NCBI GenBank assembly: GCA_963556145.1
Contig: OY744471.1
Span: 3,651,590-3,715,589 of the forward strand
Origin: Hygrocybe punicea
Lineage: Eukaryota; Basidiomycota; Agaricomycetes; Agaricales; Hygrophoraceae
DNA: 64,000 nt
Direction: 5' to 3'
The notes below the pieces were generated by a model. The model was not told where the DNA came from and searched no databases. It saw nothing but the letters and a program-made list of their open reading frames with translations. A program made the translations under genes and the position numbers. This document shows, piece after piece, positions 45,734-56,500 of the stretch. Every line of letters starts with the position of its first letter. Position 1 is the first letter of the stretch.

Positions 45734-47361
45734 ATGGCCTCACTCGCTCGTTTTCGGATACGACCTCCCGTTAGCATAGTAAGCAGCTCTGTCTCCTGGC
45801 CTACCTACACCCAATAAATAAATAAAATAAAAAAACAGTTCAGACGCCAATCCTCTATGGCAGGCACGACACAACTCCACGACAAGCCTTCGGATCCCGA
45901 CCAACCCTTCACTGTAAAACTCCACGAAGACTCTTTCCAAGCGTACAAATGCGAGTTGCCAGACCTCGAAGTTCAGGTCTCCAAACACCAACTGCTTCAC
46001 CTGTACCAGCAGATGCAAACAATGCGTCGCATGGAAATGGCCGCTGATGGATTGTACAAGGCTAAACTCGTCCGTGGTTTTTGTCACTTGTGTATCGGAC
46101 AGGTAAATTTCCCTTTGTTGTCTCTTTCATGCCCCCTCACAACTTTTCTGTTCAAAAAACAAAAATCACTTCTAGGAAGCAGTCGCTGTTGGTCTGGAAC
46201 ACGGTATCACAAAAGACGACCGCGTTATCACCGCTTACCGCTGTCATCCATTTGCGGTCATGCGTGGCGGTACCATCAAAGGTGTCATCGGCGAACTCCT
46301 CGGTCGCCAGATCGGCATGTCCAGCGGCAAGGGAGGTTCCATGCACATCTTCACTCCCTCTTTCTTCGGCGGGAATGGCATCGTCGGTGCGCAGGTCCCT
46401 GTTGGCGCCGGCGTCGCATTCGCACAAAAATACCAGGACAAGCCCGACGCTACTTTCGCCCTGTACGGCGACGGTGCGAGCAACCAGGGCCAAGTCTTCG
46501 AGGCCTTCAACATGGCGAGAGCATTTATATATATATCTAGCCTTCTTTTTGCTTACTCAATTCACCAAACAGGCCAAGCTGTGGAACCTCCCAGTCGTAT
46601 TCATTTGTGAAAACAATAAATACGGAATGGGAACATCCGCAGAACGCAGCTCCTCAAACACCGATTACTTTACGCGTGGAGACAAAATTCCAGGCCTTCG
46701 GGTAATGCATACATCTTTGGCTCAGCATCATACTCACACACACATATATCGCATGCAGGTCAACGGAATGGACATCATCGCCACCTCCCACGCCGTGAAA
46801 TACAGCAAGCAATGGACGTCGGAGGGTAAAGGTCCCTTGCTCTTGGAGTTTGTAACTTACCGTTACGGTGGCCACTCGTACGTTGGCTGTATTCCACTGG
46901 CGGCTACTCTCCTTCATATTCTTCTTTTCCGTCGTAGAATGTCCGACCCAGGGACGACCTATCGCACTCGCGAAGAAGTCCAAAGGATGCGTAGTACCCA
47001 AGATCCGATCAAAGGCCTGCAACGGTACATCGAGGAATGGGGTCTCGCCACGGAACAAGAACTCAAGGTCCGCGCCTTCTCAGAAAAACTTTACAACTGA
47101 TTTTTTTTTTTCAATTCCAAAAAACTCTTTATAGCAACTCGACAAGGTCGCAAAAGCTGAAGTGGATGCAGCCGTTGAAGAAGCCAAGGCGTCTCCGCCG
47201 CCGTTGGACAAGGATCTCTGGACTGATATTTACTACAAGGGAACAGAACCGCCGTTCATGCGTGGTAGGGAGAGGGAAGAGGTGCGTTTGCCGTTCTGGT
47301 TGGATACGAGTGTTGGCTAACACCGAACCCCCACTTGCTTCACCAGGTTCATTACTACTAA
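45734..47361 (+). CDS. PDA1: Pyruvate dehydrogenase E1 component, alpha subunit
   Basis: Eight exons: 45734-45778, 45839-46102, 46176-46514, 46573-46701, 46759-46877, 46938-47067, 47135-47281 and 47347-47361. They give 395 residues, the usual size. The first exon encodes a basic mitochondrial presequence ([15 protein letters not shown]). Family landmarks are [43 protein letters not shown], the thiamine-diphosphate motif [25 protein letters not shown], and the phosphorylation loop [12 protein letters not shown]. The enzyme decarboxylates pyruvate in the mitochondrial matrix complex together with E1 beta. One intron (46515-46572) must begin with GC rather than GT. The gene is intact and sits between accessory genes. 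Confidence 0.93.
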
Positions 47362-47820
47362 AATCGTCGCAACGCTTTCTTTTGTTTCGTTCGTTTCAAA
47401 CACTAGATTTTTTTCTTCATTTTCAGGAAAGTTTATATAATTATCGGTGTCTCTCAATCCTTGAGTTTCTCAACGATCAGGCAAGTACAATATACCCGTT
47501 ATAATGGCAAAGTGAATCGTCAACGGCTTGCCGGTGCATATTCATGCCGTTCCTAAGAGTAATAAGTACTCGTGGAGTCAACGAGGAAGGCATCGAGGGT
47601 CCGGTGCACACCATTCCCATTCATCACACCCCAGCGACCCACACCTGCAATCCATTGCCAGTGGTTGGAATGTCGCTGGTCAAGAACAAAATAAAACTGA
47701 GATTGGTTTTTGTGAGAAAGTGCGTGATCAGACGCGGACGTCACGGTGTGACGGCTATGCACTGGTCAGTGGTCACGGGACCACTCGACTTTCGCATCCC
47801 GTTTGGCGCCAGACGCGACG
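47362..47820. other. Intergenic between E1 alpha and the Spt21-like gene
   Basis: It holds the 3' UTR of the former and the 5' flank of the latter. Overlapping short frames lack any support. Confidence 0.5.
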
Positions 47821-50800
47821 ATGGAGGACGCAGGCCTCACCATTTCACTACCTCGTGAGTCCAATACATACCAACACAATATTATTTCCTCACAACTTTG
47901 TTCCCTCAGTGCGAATATACTACACAAAAAGCGCCTCCCCTCAGTATATTCTCGCCCGCTCGCACAAAAAATTTCCCGTCTCGCTTATTCCCCACCAGTC
48001 AGCCCCCACCTTTCACTATGCCAGCACATTGCCGGTACAGGAAGTTCCTACCCCAGTCCCGTCAGAGGAACCGCCATGTGTAGTATATGCCACCACCTCC
48101 TTGAAGGCTTGTCTAGACACCATCTGTTGCACTAGGTAATTGAATCTTTTTTTTTGTTCTGGCTCGGTGTCCCAGATGCGATGACGGTTCTCTGTTATCA
48201 ATTATATAGCCCAGAGATCGTGCAGGACACATCTCGCGACTATTCTGTTTACGTTCTTGATCCCGTCGAGTCTCAGTCTACACCTGCCCCCGTAAATATA
48301 CCCTCGGATTCGTCGCCGCCAGGCCATCAGGGAAGCTTGCAACAGACGACTCCCACAACAGAACAACCTCTGGTAGCAGTCGGTTTAGGGTTGATGTCAT
48401 GGGCCCTTCTCGTCGACGAGCGTGATTCCATACCAGTCACCGGTACGGTTTTGAAACTGGGATCAGGGCAAGAGGCTCTGCAGGTGATATTTGCATTGCG
48501 AGAGGTATGTGCTATTAGTATATATATATGTCAGCTCATGAAACCCTTGCACACACAGGCACTTCCAATACAAAAAGCCGCCCTCCCAGATGCACTCAGG
48601 TCATGGGGACTGCCCCCACCCCCTTCTAAACGAAGCCAAGTCCACGCCTCCAGGTCACATCACTCCTCGAAGTATCCATCGTCATCCAACTCGGGCAATT
48701 CACATTCCAGGCATAGGACAGTCGCGAAGGATCAGAGTGTTGTTTACTTTAAGCAACATCCTTCTCAGTCCTCTTCTACATCTACGAGCCACCCTACCCA
48801 GTCCGAGCGCATCCTTGATTCTTCGGATGTCTACATCGGACCTCCTAGACGGAAGGTAGGTCGTCCAGCAGGTGCCGACGCCCAAAGTAAAAGCAATAAA
48901 TCAAGCAAATCCTCCGCCGGCACATCCTCCCTTGTGGATACCTCCATGAGCGCAGACAACTCAAATGATGCTATTCGCTCAACAAACACCGGCAACCCAC
49001 CCTCCAAAGATGCGAACATCCCTTCCACCGAACCCTCGCTCGCGCAAATTCTGGCGAATCTATCATCATCAGGTCAAAACGCTGCCCTTCTCTCTGTCCT
49101 GTCCGCCATCGACGGCCAAAACCCAAGCACACCGAACCCTACTTTGGTTGATGCCCTCCAGCAGCTACTATCAGTCGCCACCTCCCAACTTAATCAGCCG
49201 CCACCTTTAGCACCTACGACACCCCCTCAGTCATTTCCTCATAAAAAGGACAGATCACCCGCCGATGACGATATTGTCATTCTCGACAAGGAGAATGTGA
49301 ACCCGACGGCGTTTCGACGACGAACGAAAGAGGACGAGAAGTTTTCATCAGACGTACCAGGCCCAGACCGCCCGACGCCTCTTGGGAACAAAGGGAACTC
49401 GTCTCCATTAACGACCACCACTGCGTTACGGAAGCGCACACTGAGTGATTTCATGGACGAGCGGGATCGTGAGCACGCAGGGCGGAACAAGGCGCGAAGT
49501 CGCGCGGATTCTACCACCGAGCCACAGATATGGTCGGATTCAGTTTCAGCCTCGCTCATGCGTTATTCAACATCATCACACAACCATCACGCATCTTCTG
49601 GTCGCTCGGCGTCAATACCGCGTCCTGGGCCGTCGGACGAGAATTCAACACAACAAGATGCCACTGGTCCTGCGCGAGTATCCAAGCGACGTGGTGTACC
49701 GGAGTGGGCGCGAACGACGACGGCGACGCAGCCGCGGCTGTCAAAGGAGGCGGAGGAGCACCAGAAGGAGAAATTTCCAGAAAAAACGAGTCGCAAAAAG
49801 ATGAAGGCGACAAGGAAGGAAGGGAACTCGGAGCGACGAAATAGCAGTAGGTGTGCATCTGATGCGGATCAGGGTTCTTTACATCCAAAGGAAGCTTTGG
49901 AAGCTCCCGTTGGAGGCAGGGCGAGTGGTGGTTTACAACTACGTTCTGGTCAATCGTCCTCGACAGTGGCGCCGAAGCCAGTCATGGCCAGTTCTTCCCA
50001 TCAATTGCCTATCTTTGCGTCGGATCTTTTGCTTCCGCCATCCTCACCTCCACCTCCTACCTCGCCGTCGCGGCCAAATCTATCACCGTCTCACGAGTTA
50101 CCGCAAACACCAACTCGGAAAGAAGGACCACGCAGTCCATCCGTTTACAAAGACAGCAGCGACATATGTTCACTGTTCACTCCCACGCCGAAGTCGTGGT
50201 TGTCTGACCCGAGTCGCCGGTTGAGTGAGCTTTTGAGCGGAAACAGCCCACTGTGTTCCCCAGGTTTTGTTACGGCGTTTGGTAAGGTCCCGCCGGTCCT
50301 CACGTGGAGCCGAGAAGGGCGAGGAGATGGGAGTGAAGATAAATTGAGAGGGGAACTTGATGAAGACTTGGAATTCCCCCCCAGCTCATTACCTATTGCC
50401 AGCAGTGATGTCGACATAGAGCCGCATCAAGACGACCACGACAAGTCAGATTGTGATCCTGCCTTTGATCACGACAGTATGATGCAGCACTGGGCCGGTC
50501 TGCCACCATCATCGCCCCCGCCTCCCACAAGCCCACCCCTCATTGCGCAGGATGTATTTGCTGATATCTTAGACCTAGAGGAGCTGCCTTCTATCAGTGC
50601 TATTCCTACCCCGGATTCGGATCCGTTCCCTCACAACTACCCGTCCGATGCTGGCGGACAACAGCAAGACGCACATGAGATGTCTTTTGATGAGATGAGC
50701 TGCTTGTTCTCCGATCCTAGCAGTGGCGGCCTGCAGCTGGAAGACGTATTCGCACATTTCCCCATCACTCAAGATCAAAACGCATCCCAGGGGAGTATGG

Positions 50801-51021
50801 AATTTGCTCCGAACGATGTTGCGGTGCAGAATGGCCTGGTGGATTTTGACTTTACGGAGTTTTGGCAGTCTGTCAAACCCCTTGTCGGCCATCACGAGGA
50901 CGGACAATCGGACGTTTTACTAGGCTCCCAGCCCGGTCATTCGTTGTTGGAGATGGGAGACATCGACCACTCGAAACTTGCAGCAGAGGTGCAGGCGTTG
51001 TTTAGTGGATGTTTGATGTGA
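47821..51021 (+). CDS. Spt21/Ams2-type regulator of histone gene expression
   Basis: Four exons (47821-47854, 47910-48135, 48210-48504, 48559-51021) give 1005 residues; the start is ATG at MEDAGLTISLPL. The N-terminal 210 residues match the Spt21/Ams2 domain: LRIYYTKSASPQYILARSHK, TTSLKACLDTICCTSPEIVQ, DTSRDYSVYVLDP, GLGLMSWALL, VTGTVLKLGSGQEALQVIF. The rest is low complexity, with Ser/Pro-rich blocks, RRKVGRPAG (AT-hook-like), VILDKENVNP, repeated SSPPPPTSP segments and an acidic C-terminus. Yeast Spt21 works with Spt10 to activate histone genes and support silencing; Ams2 also has a GATA finger. No C-x2-C finger is seen, so Spt21-like is the better label. The third intron is 54 nt with no stop codon, so its retention would add 18 residues. 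Confidence 0.85.
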
Positions 51022-52223
51022 TTTTGGCTGGTGTTTCTGGTCGACGAAGATTCTGAAAAGCTCCAGAGTCTGTGCAGATAGAAGTGTGTGTCCCTGCGTA
51101 ATATTAATATTTGTGAAGACGACTGTCTGACAACTTGAGATATTTTGGGGGGGAATTGTATTTATCAAAAAATAAAGCCGTCCACATCTGCCTTGTAGCA
51201 AGAGGGGCAGCCAGAATAAGTATGCATGGTGGGCAAGATAATGTTTTGCAAGGTTTTAATTACTTTTTTGAAACCCTTCAAGAACTTATTACTGTTTGCA
51301 CCGGTGTCGAGCCAGGGTTGTACGGTGATGACCGAAAAGCGAAAGTCAAATCAGTAGGAATTTCAATATTTATTTAAGTCGAAGTATGAATTCCGTCAAG
51401 AATAAACCGGGCATGTTGTACATCATGGACGGAGACTCCACAAGGCCTTCGATTACACACACTATCCTCTCCAGTATCCACATTCTACCCCTTCATCGTA
51501 CGGACCATAATAAACAGTTGCCGTGCATCGCTTCTGGTATTCGAGGTAAACCCCTCTGCTTCCACCAACGATCATCACGTATGATGAGGTGCGCTGTCCG
51601 CATCCGGGACACGTCCAACGCATCGTCAAATGCGTTCCGAAGGAAGGGTGTGATTGGGGAATGTCTCTTGGGTCCATTGTATGGCTCTGGACCAGTTCGT
51701 CTGAGTGCCGTTCAGAGGATAACGAGTCAGTGTACAACCACAAGAGTCAAGCGATGATACGCTGCTGGTTTATTTCGCGTGATGTTCTTGTGCAGGAACA
51801 GGCTACTTGAGAGTGTAAAAGAGAGCAGCGGGTGAGTAATAGTCGCAGTCAAAGAGTGTCACTCTTATCAAACGCTGGATAAGAGTGTCACTCTTATCAA
51901 ACGCTGGATAAGAGTGTCACTCTTATCAAACGCTGGATGTCGAAAAGCGCGCCAATAGGCCTAAATCCGACAATTGGCGCCCATGAAGAAAGGAAGGCGC
52001 CGAGTACCCAGCCATATTAGGCCTAGGCCGACTGCATCGAAAACCCGCAGGGGGGAATGTCCAAACGAGTATATCGTCATTCTGAACCCGCTGTACGCCT
52101 GGAAACGTCCACCAACGCATATACTCCATCATTTTCTCTCACGCGCAGCCGCAAGCACCCCGTCGTGCTTGCCTGTCGTCATTGGAATACAAGTACTGTC
52201 GCCTGCGATTTTAGGTCGTCAGC
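51022..52223. other. Intergenic; no gene seen apart from a palindromic repeat cluster
   Basis: AT-rich 3' flank of the Spt21-like gene. Short open frames on both strands carry no recognisable motifs. The repeat at 51852-51938 is listed separately. Confidence 0.45.
51852..51938. repeat. Three tandem 29-bp units, each with a perfect palindrome
   Basis: Three identical 29-bp units begin at 51852, 51881 and 51910 and end in CGCTGGAT. The core AAGAGTG-T-CACTCTT is a perfect 7-bp inverted repeat around one base. In the second and third units it extends to ATAAGAGTG-T-CACTCTTAT. Such an array could be a cluster of binding sites for a dimeric factor, or replication slippage. Confidence 0.85.
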
Positions 52224-53335
52224 TCACGCCTTAGCAAGAAGATATATTACGTCCGAGATCCAACCCTCGACTCTCAAAGCAGTCAGCTCTGTACGATTTG
52301 TCAGTGTTGGATTTACAGCGCATTGATCATCCGCATGTGGTCGCATTCTATACGAAGAAAATGGCGAAGTAACGACCTGAATCGGTCTTGGGACGTCGAC
52401 ATTGGTGCTTCTGCAGCACGGGGTCCACCCTTTGAAGGCGTGAAACAGGCGTCGTGCCAGGATATCCAAGAGTTCAGTCCAATCAAGGCAGTCGACATCA
52501 TGAATCGAGGATATGGTTACATAAAACGTTGTCACCTCCATGATGGGAAACAATTTATGAAAGCAGAAATAAGATGTTGGTCAGCACAGTCCCATATATA
52601 TGTGAAACTGTCCTTGAGTACCATCTGGAGCAAAATGATACGAAGGTCTGGGAGGCAAGAATGATCGAGGTGACGGCAAATCTGCATGTCGAAATCGCTC
52701 TCGGGTAGTGGGGAGAAGAACGACAGGTAAAGACGGTGGAGTGAGAGGGCCATAATGAGGAAATTCTGAACCAGTAGAATTTCATTCACTCTGATGGCAT
52801 GAAGCTCGAGGGTATGGATTTCAGGAATGGGTTGACTCAACTTGACTGGAAACAACTGCAGTTAAAAGGAGTGATCGTGTCGTGCGCTTGCATGCGAGAA
52901 TCTAAGCCTGATGGTGCACACCATTCAGTGGAGAATGTTTCTCCACGAATACGATTCCTGACACACAGATCGTCAGTAACCAACAGCTTCAATAACTCGA
53001 AGCCTCCTATCAGATCCAGGAACTCATCAATGCAATCGAATGTCAAATTAGATAGATATAATTCCGTAGCGTTTCTGAATGACAGTGAATGTCGACAATG
53101 TGGCAGCCTTGGTTTTGTGTTTGATTGCAGTGTCTTGACCGTAACGAGAGACTCGGAAAGAGGAAAGATACAGTATCACCTCATTCATCCATTGTGTTCT
53201 ACTACGAGCATCAATGGTGAGGCCTGTGAGGGCCGCCTGCCCAAGTGCAGAGCGTCGTTGACAAGTGGATCGGGGTCGAACACGCTGTTGAGAGTGTCCG
53301 TTCTTCCAACTGTGGCACACCGTTATTTAAATTCT
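52224..53335 (-). pseudogene. Probable F-box/LRR-like protein remnant
   Basis: Minus-strand fragments read in order: FDCIDEFLDLIGGFELLKLL (near 53045-52985), then PIPEIHTLELHAIRVNEIL (near 52835-52780), LHRLYLSFFSPL, then SSIHDVDCLDWTELLDILA (near 52505-52450). The leucine spacing and these phrases resemble the C-terminal leucine-rich halves of mushroom F-box proteins. The pieces lie in different frames and no N-terminal F-box was found. Some breaks may be introns I failed to place, so a living gene is not excluded. Confidence 0.35.
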
Positions 53336-53578
53336 ACTTCCAGATCGTGCAAAGTCCATCATATCACCCACTGAACCACTAACACCAGCTGCAGGTATCC
53401 TCTACGTTGGCGTCTCAACTCTAACGGGCTCTATCCTTTCTCGTTCGTGCGGAATTCCCGTGCCGTTGACCAGGACCGCAACTTCCTGAAGCAGCTATTT
53501 AGTATTTTGTCCGACGCCAACGTGTACTATGGGCGCTTTCCCTCCTTTGCATTCCCCACCGACACTATCTGGGCGGCA

Positions 53579-56500
53579 ATGAGTACATGTGTTCATCTAA
53601 AAGGTACAGTCATCCGTATGTTGCTGGAAATACGACTATTACTGACTTCCTCTGATTCAGTCAAAGCCTTGGATCTCCCCAGCTATCGATTCGTTCACAT
53701 TCCGAATTGCTATGCACACATCACAATTGACCAAGACCACATCGCTACCACAGAAGCGGTTGCTGGACATAGTCCGGAATGGGGCCATGGTTTCGATGTG
53801 TGAGCCACTTTCACTTCAACAACGCCCCGGGACATTAATTAACTGGTCTCCCAGTTCACTCAAAGAGTCATCCGAAATCACGATTAAACTGTTTCACGTC
53901 AAATCTGCCTCAAAAGAAGCCCTGCTCGGCACTGCGGTGATTGCTGTCAAGGATTGGTTCCCGCGCGACAACGAAACTATCTGTACGTTGCCCCACATTT
54001 CTCTGATAAAAGAACACGGCACTTCATACTGCCGCAGCTCGTGAATACAAAATTCATAAAACTGGCATAACATTCCAAACAGCCGGTTTGGTCGTGGTCT
54101 CTTTGAGCCGCAAATATGAAGATCAGTCGTCTGTAACCCAAGAAAGTGCTATTCCATCAACCGCTCCTAACATACCGGTGGATGGAGTTTTGGCAGAGCT
54201 TGACCGCGCAAAAGCAACCACTGCCCAGCTCAGAGGTTACCGTGGAACAGTCGTCGACAACATCACAACAGGAACGTCTTCGGACGTGTGTAGCACTGTT
54301 CTCGGATATGTAGAGAAAGTAGTGCAATTTGGAGACATCATTTCACAGGTAACTCTCACAGCTCCTTTGGCGCTTTTCCAGACGTCACATCTATCTCTCT
54401 AGGTTCATCCGTATGCAAAGCTCGCATGGCAGGTGCTGACGTGTGCTCATAAGGCTCGTGTGGTCCGCAGTTCGTCATCCGATCTGGTGCTGATGTGCTT
54501 GTCCCGTCTTACAGGCCCTCGTGTGTCAGCAAAACCGTGATGACAAAATAAGGACACTTTTGTCGACAGTGCGGGACATGCTTGAATTTGTCGAAGGCGT
54601 CGACGCACTCACCAAAATCCGCAACCTGCAAGGCACAGTATCGTTGATGATGAAGGAGATTTATGAATGTGCACTCTTTATACAGAAGTATGGAGGAATG
54701 GGCCTTGGAAGTACGTGGCGTTCATATTTGCTTTGGGCCAAAAGCAGCTTGTCTTATGTGGATTACTCCAGAGCGAGTCGTGCGCGATACCATTTCGGCT
54801 TCCACAGACTGTTCTATTGACCGATTCATTTCGACTTTTAACGAGCTGAAGTCGAAATTTGACCGCGGAATTGCTATCCAGACACTGAATACTGTCCATC
54901 GCTTTGGTGCTATTCTCGATGACATACAGATTGCTGGTGAGATTAGATGTAACTGTGCTTCTTCACCCAACAACTTATTTCCTCATCCGTTGTAGAAACG
55001 GAAAAGCTTTTGCAAAGCCTACCTGGATGGGATCTTGATGATGTGAAGTTCAACGAGTTGAGATCGTGTCTCGACGGGACGAGGCAACGCTTCCTCGATG
55101 ACATTCGCACATGGGTGCATTCTCCTGATGAAAAACGTATCCTCTGGATTTCTGGAGGAGCTGGCACGGGGAAGTCGAGCGTCGCTAATAGTATTGCCGT
55201 ATTCTTCGACGGACTCGAGCGCCTCGGAGCATCTTTTTGCTTCAATCGTGATACCGCAGGGCTCAATAGCCCTAAATATCTCTTCGGGAACTTGTGCTAT
55301 CAATTAGCTCATTTTAACTATCATGGCCAGCTGAGAAAACAAGTTCTTTCTGTGATTCAGACGATGGGCCATATCGCTGGCTCGTCGTTGCGAACGCAGG
55401 CAAAGAAACTGATTGTGGATACAACCAATGCAGCTGAGCTACTAGGACCGGTTGTAATCGTCATTGATGCGCTGGACGAGGCCGGGACGATGCAGACGCG
55501 GAAGCCACTTTTGGATGCGATTGCTGCGGAGTTCCCTCACTTGCCACACGCCATCAAGGTTGTTATTACTAGTCGGGATGAACCCGAAATTCGTGCTACG
55601 CTGAAATACTGTTCGAAGGAGATGTGCATCGAAGATACCGAAAAGACTGTGGAGGATATTGAATCTTATATCCAGGTTCGTTTGGTAGCGATACGACGAC
55701 GCTCGCATCTCCGTCGAGATTGGCCAAGCTCTAAGAAGTTGCAGGCGCTTTACGACCGTGCTGGAAGTCTTTTCATTTGGGCGTCGGTCGCTTGCAATTT
55801 TGTCGAAGATGGGCGTGACTCTGCACGACGGCTTACTGAGCTGTTGAACGCAACAAGTGGCGATGAAGGAACGGCAAGGTCACCTTTGTCGAAGTTGGAC
55901 ACATTGTACGACAGCATTCTAGAAAATGCGTTTCCAAGTCGCGACGGCCCTCCCGCAGATTTCCATTATGTTGTCGGCTCTATTATCGCTCTGGAAGTGC
56001 CTCTGACACCCATCGAGTTGGACAGTCTGCTTGGCTTTGGGAACGAACTAGAAGAAGATTCTTTGGACCTTCCAAACGGCCACGTCATTCACCTGTCGTC
56101 GTCGGCTGTGATCGTTGACTCTTTGCGGTCCATCTTGAGGACAGACTCTACAGTTCATGCAGGGAACGATGGTCCTGTGCGACTTCTACACCCATCGCTC
56201 TACGATTTCTTCACCAGTCGTGCGGACGATGACTTTCGAATCAATCTCATGGAGCAGAACAGACTACTGGCTATCCGTTGTCTGAACGTGATGAACAACA
56301 AGCTCGAATTCGACATCTGCAAAATAGGCGATCAGTCCTTGCTAAACACAGAAATCGAAGATCTTTCAATGAGGATTGGCCAAAATGTGTCAGGAGGACT
56401 CCGCTATGCCTGCTCTTCTTTTGTCTATCATATCACAAAGGTGTCGGATCTAAATGCAATGCTAATGGATGCATTGACGGAGTTTATATGCGAGCATCTC

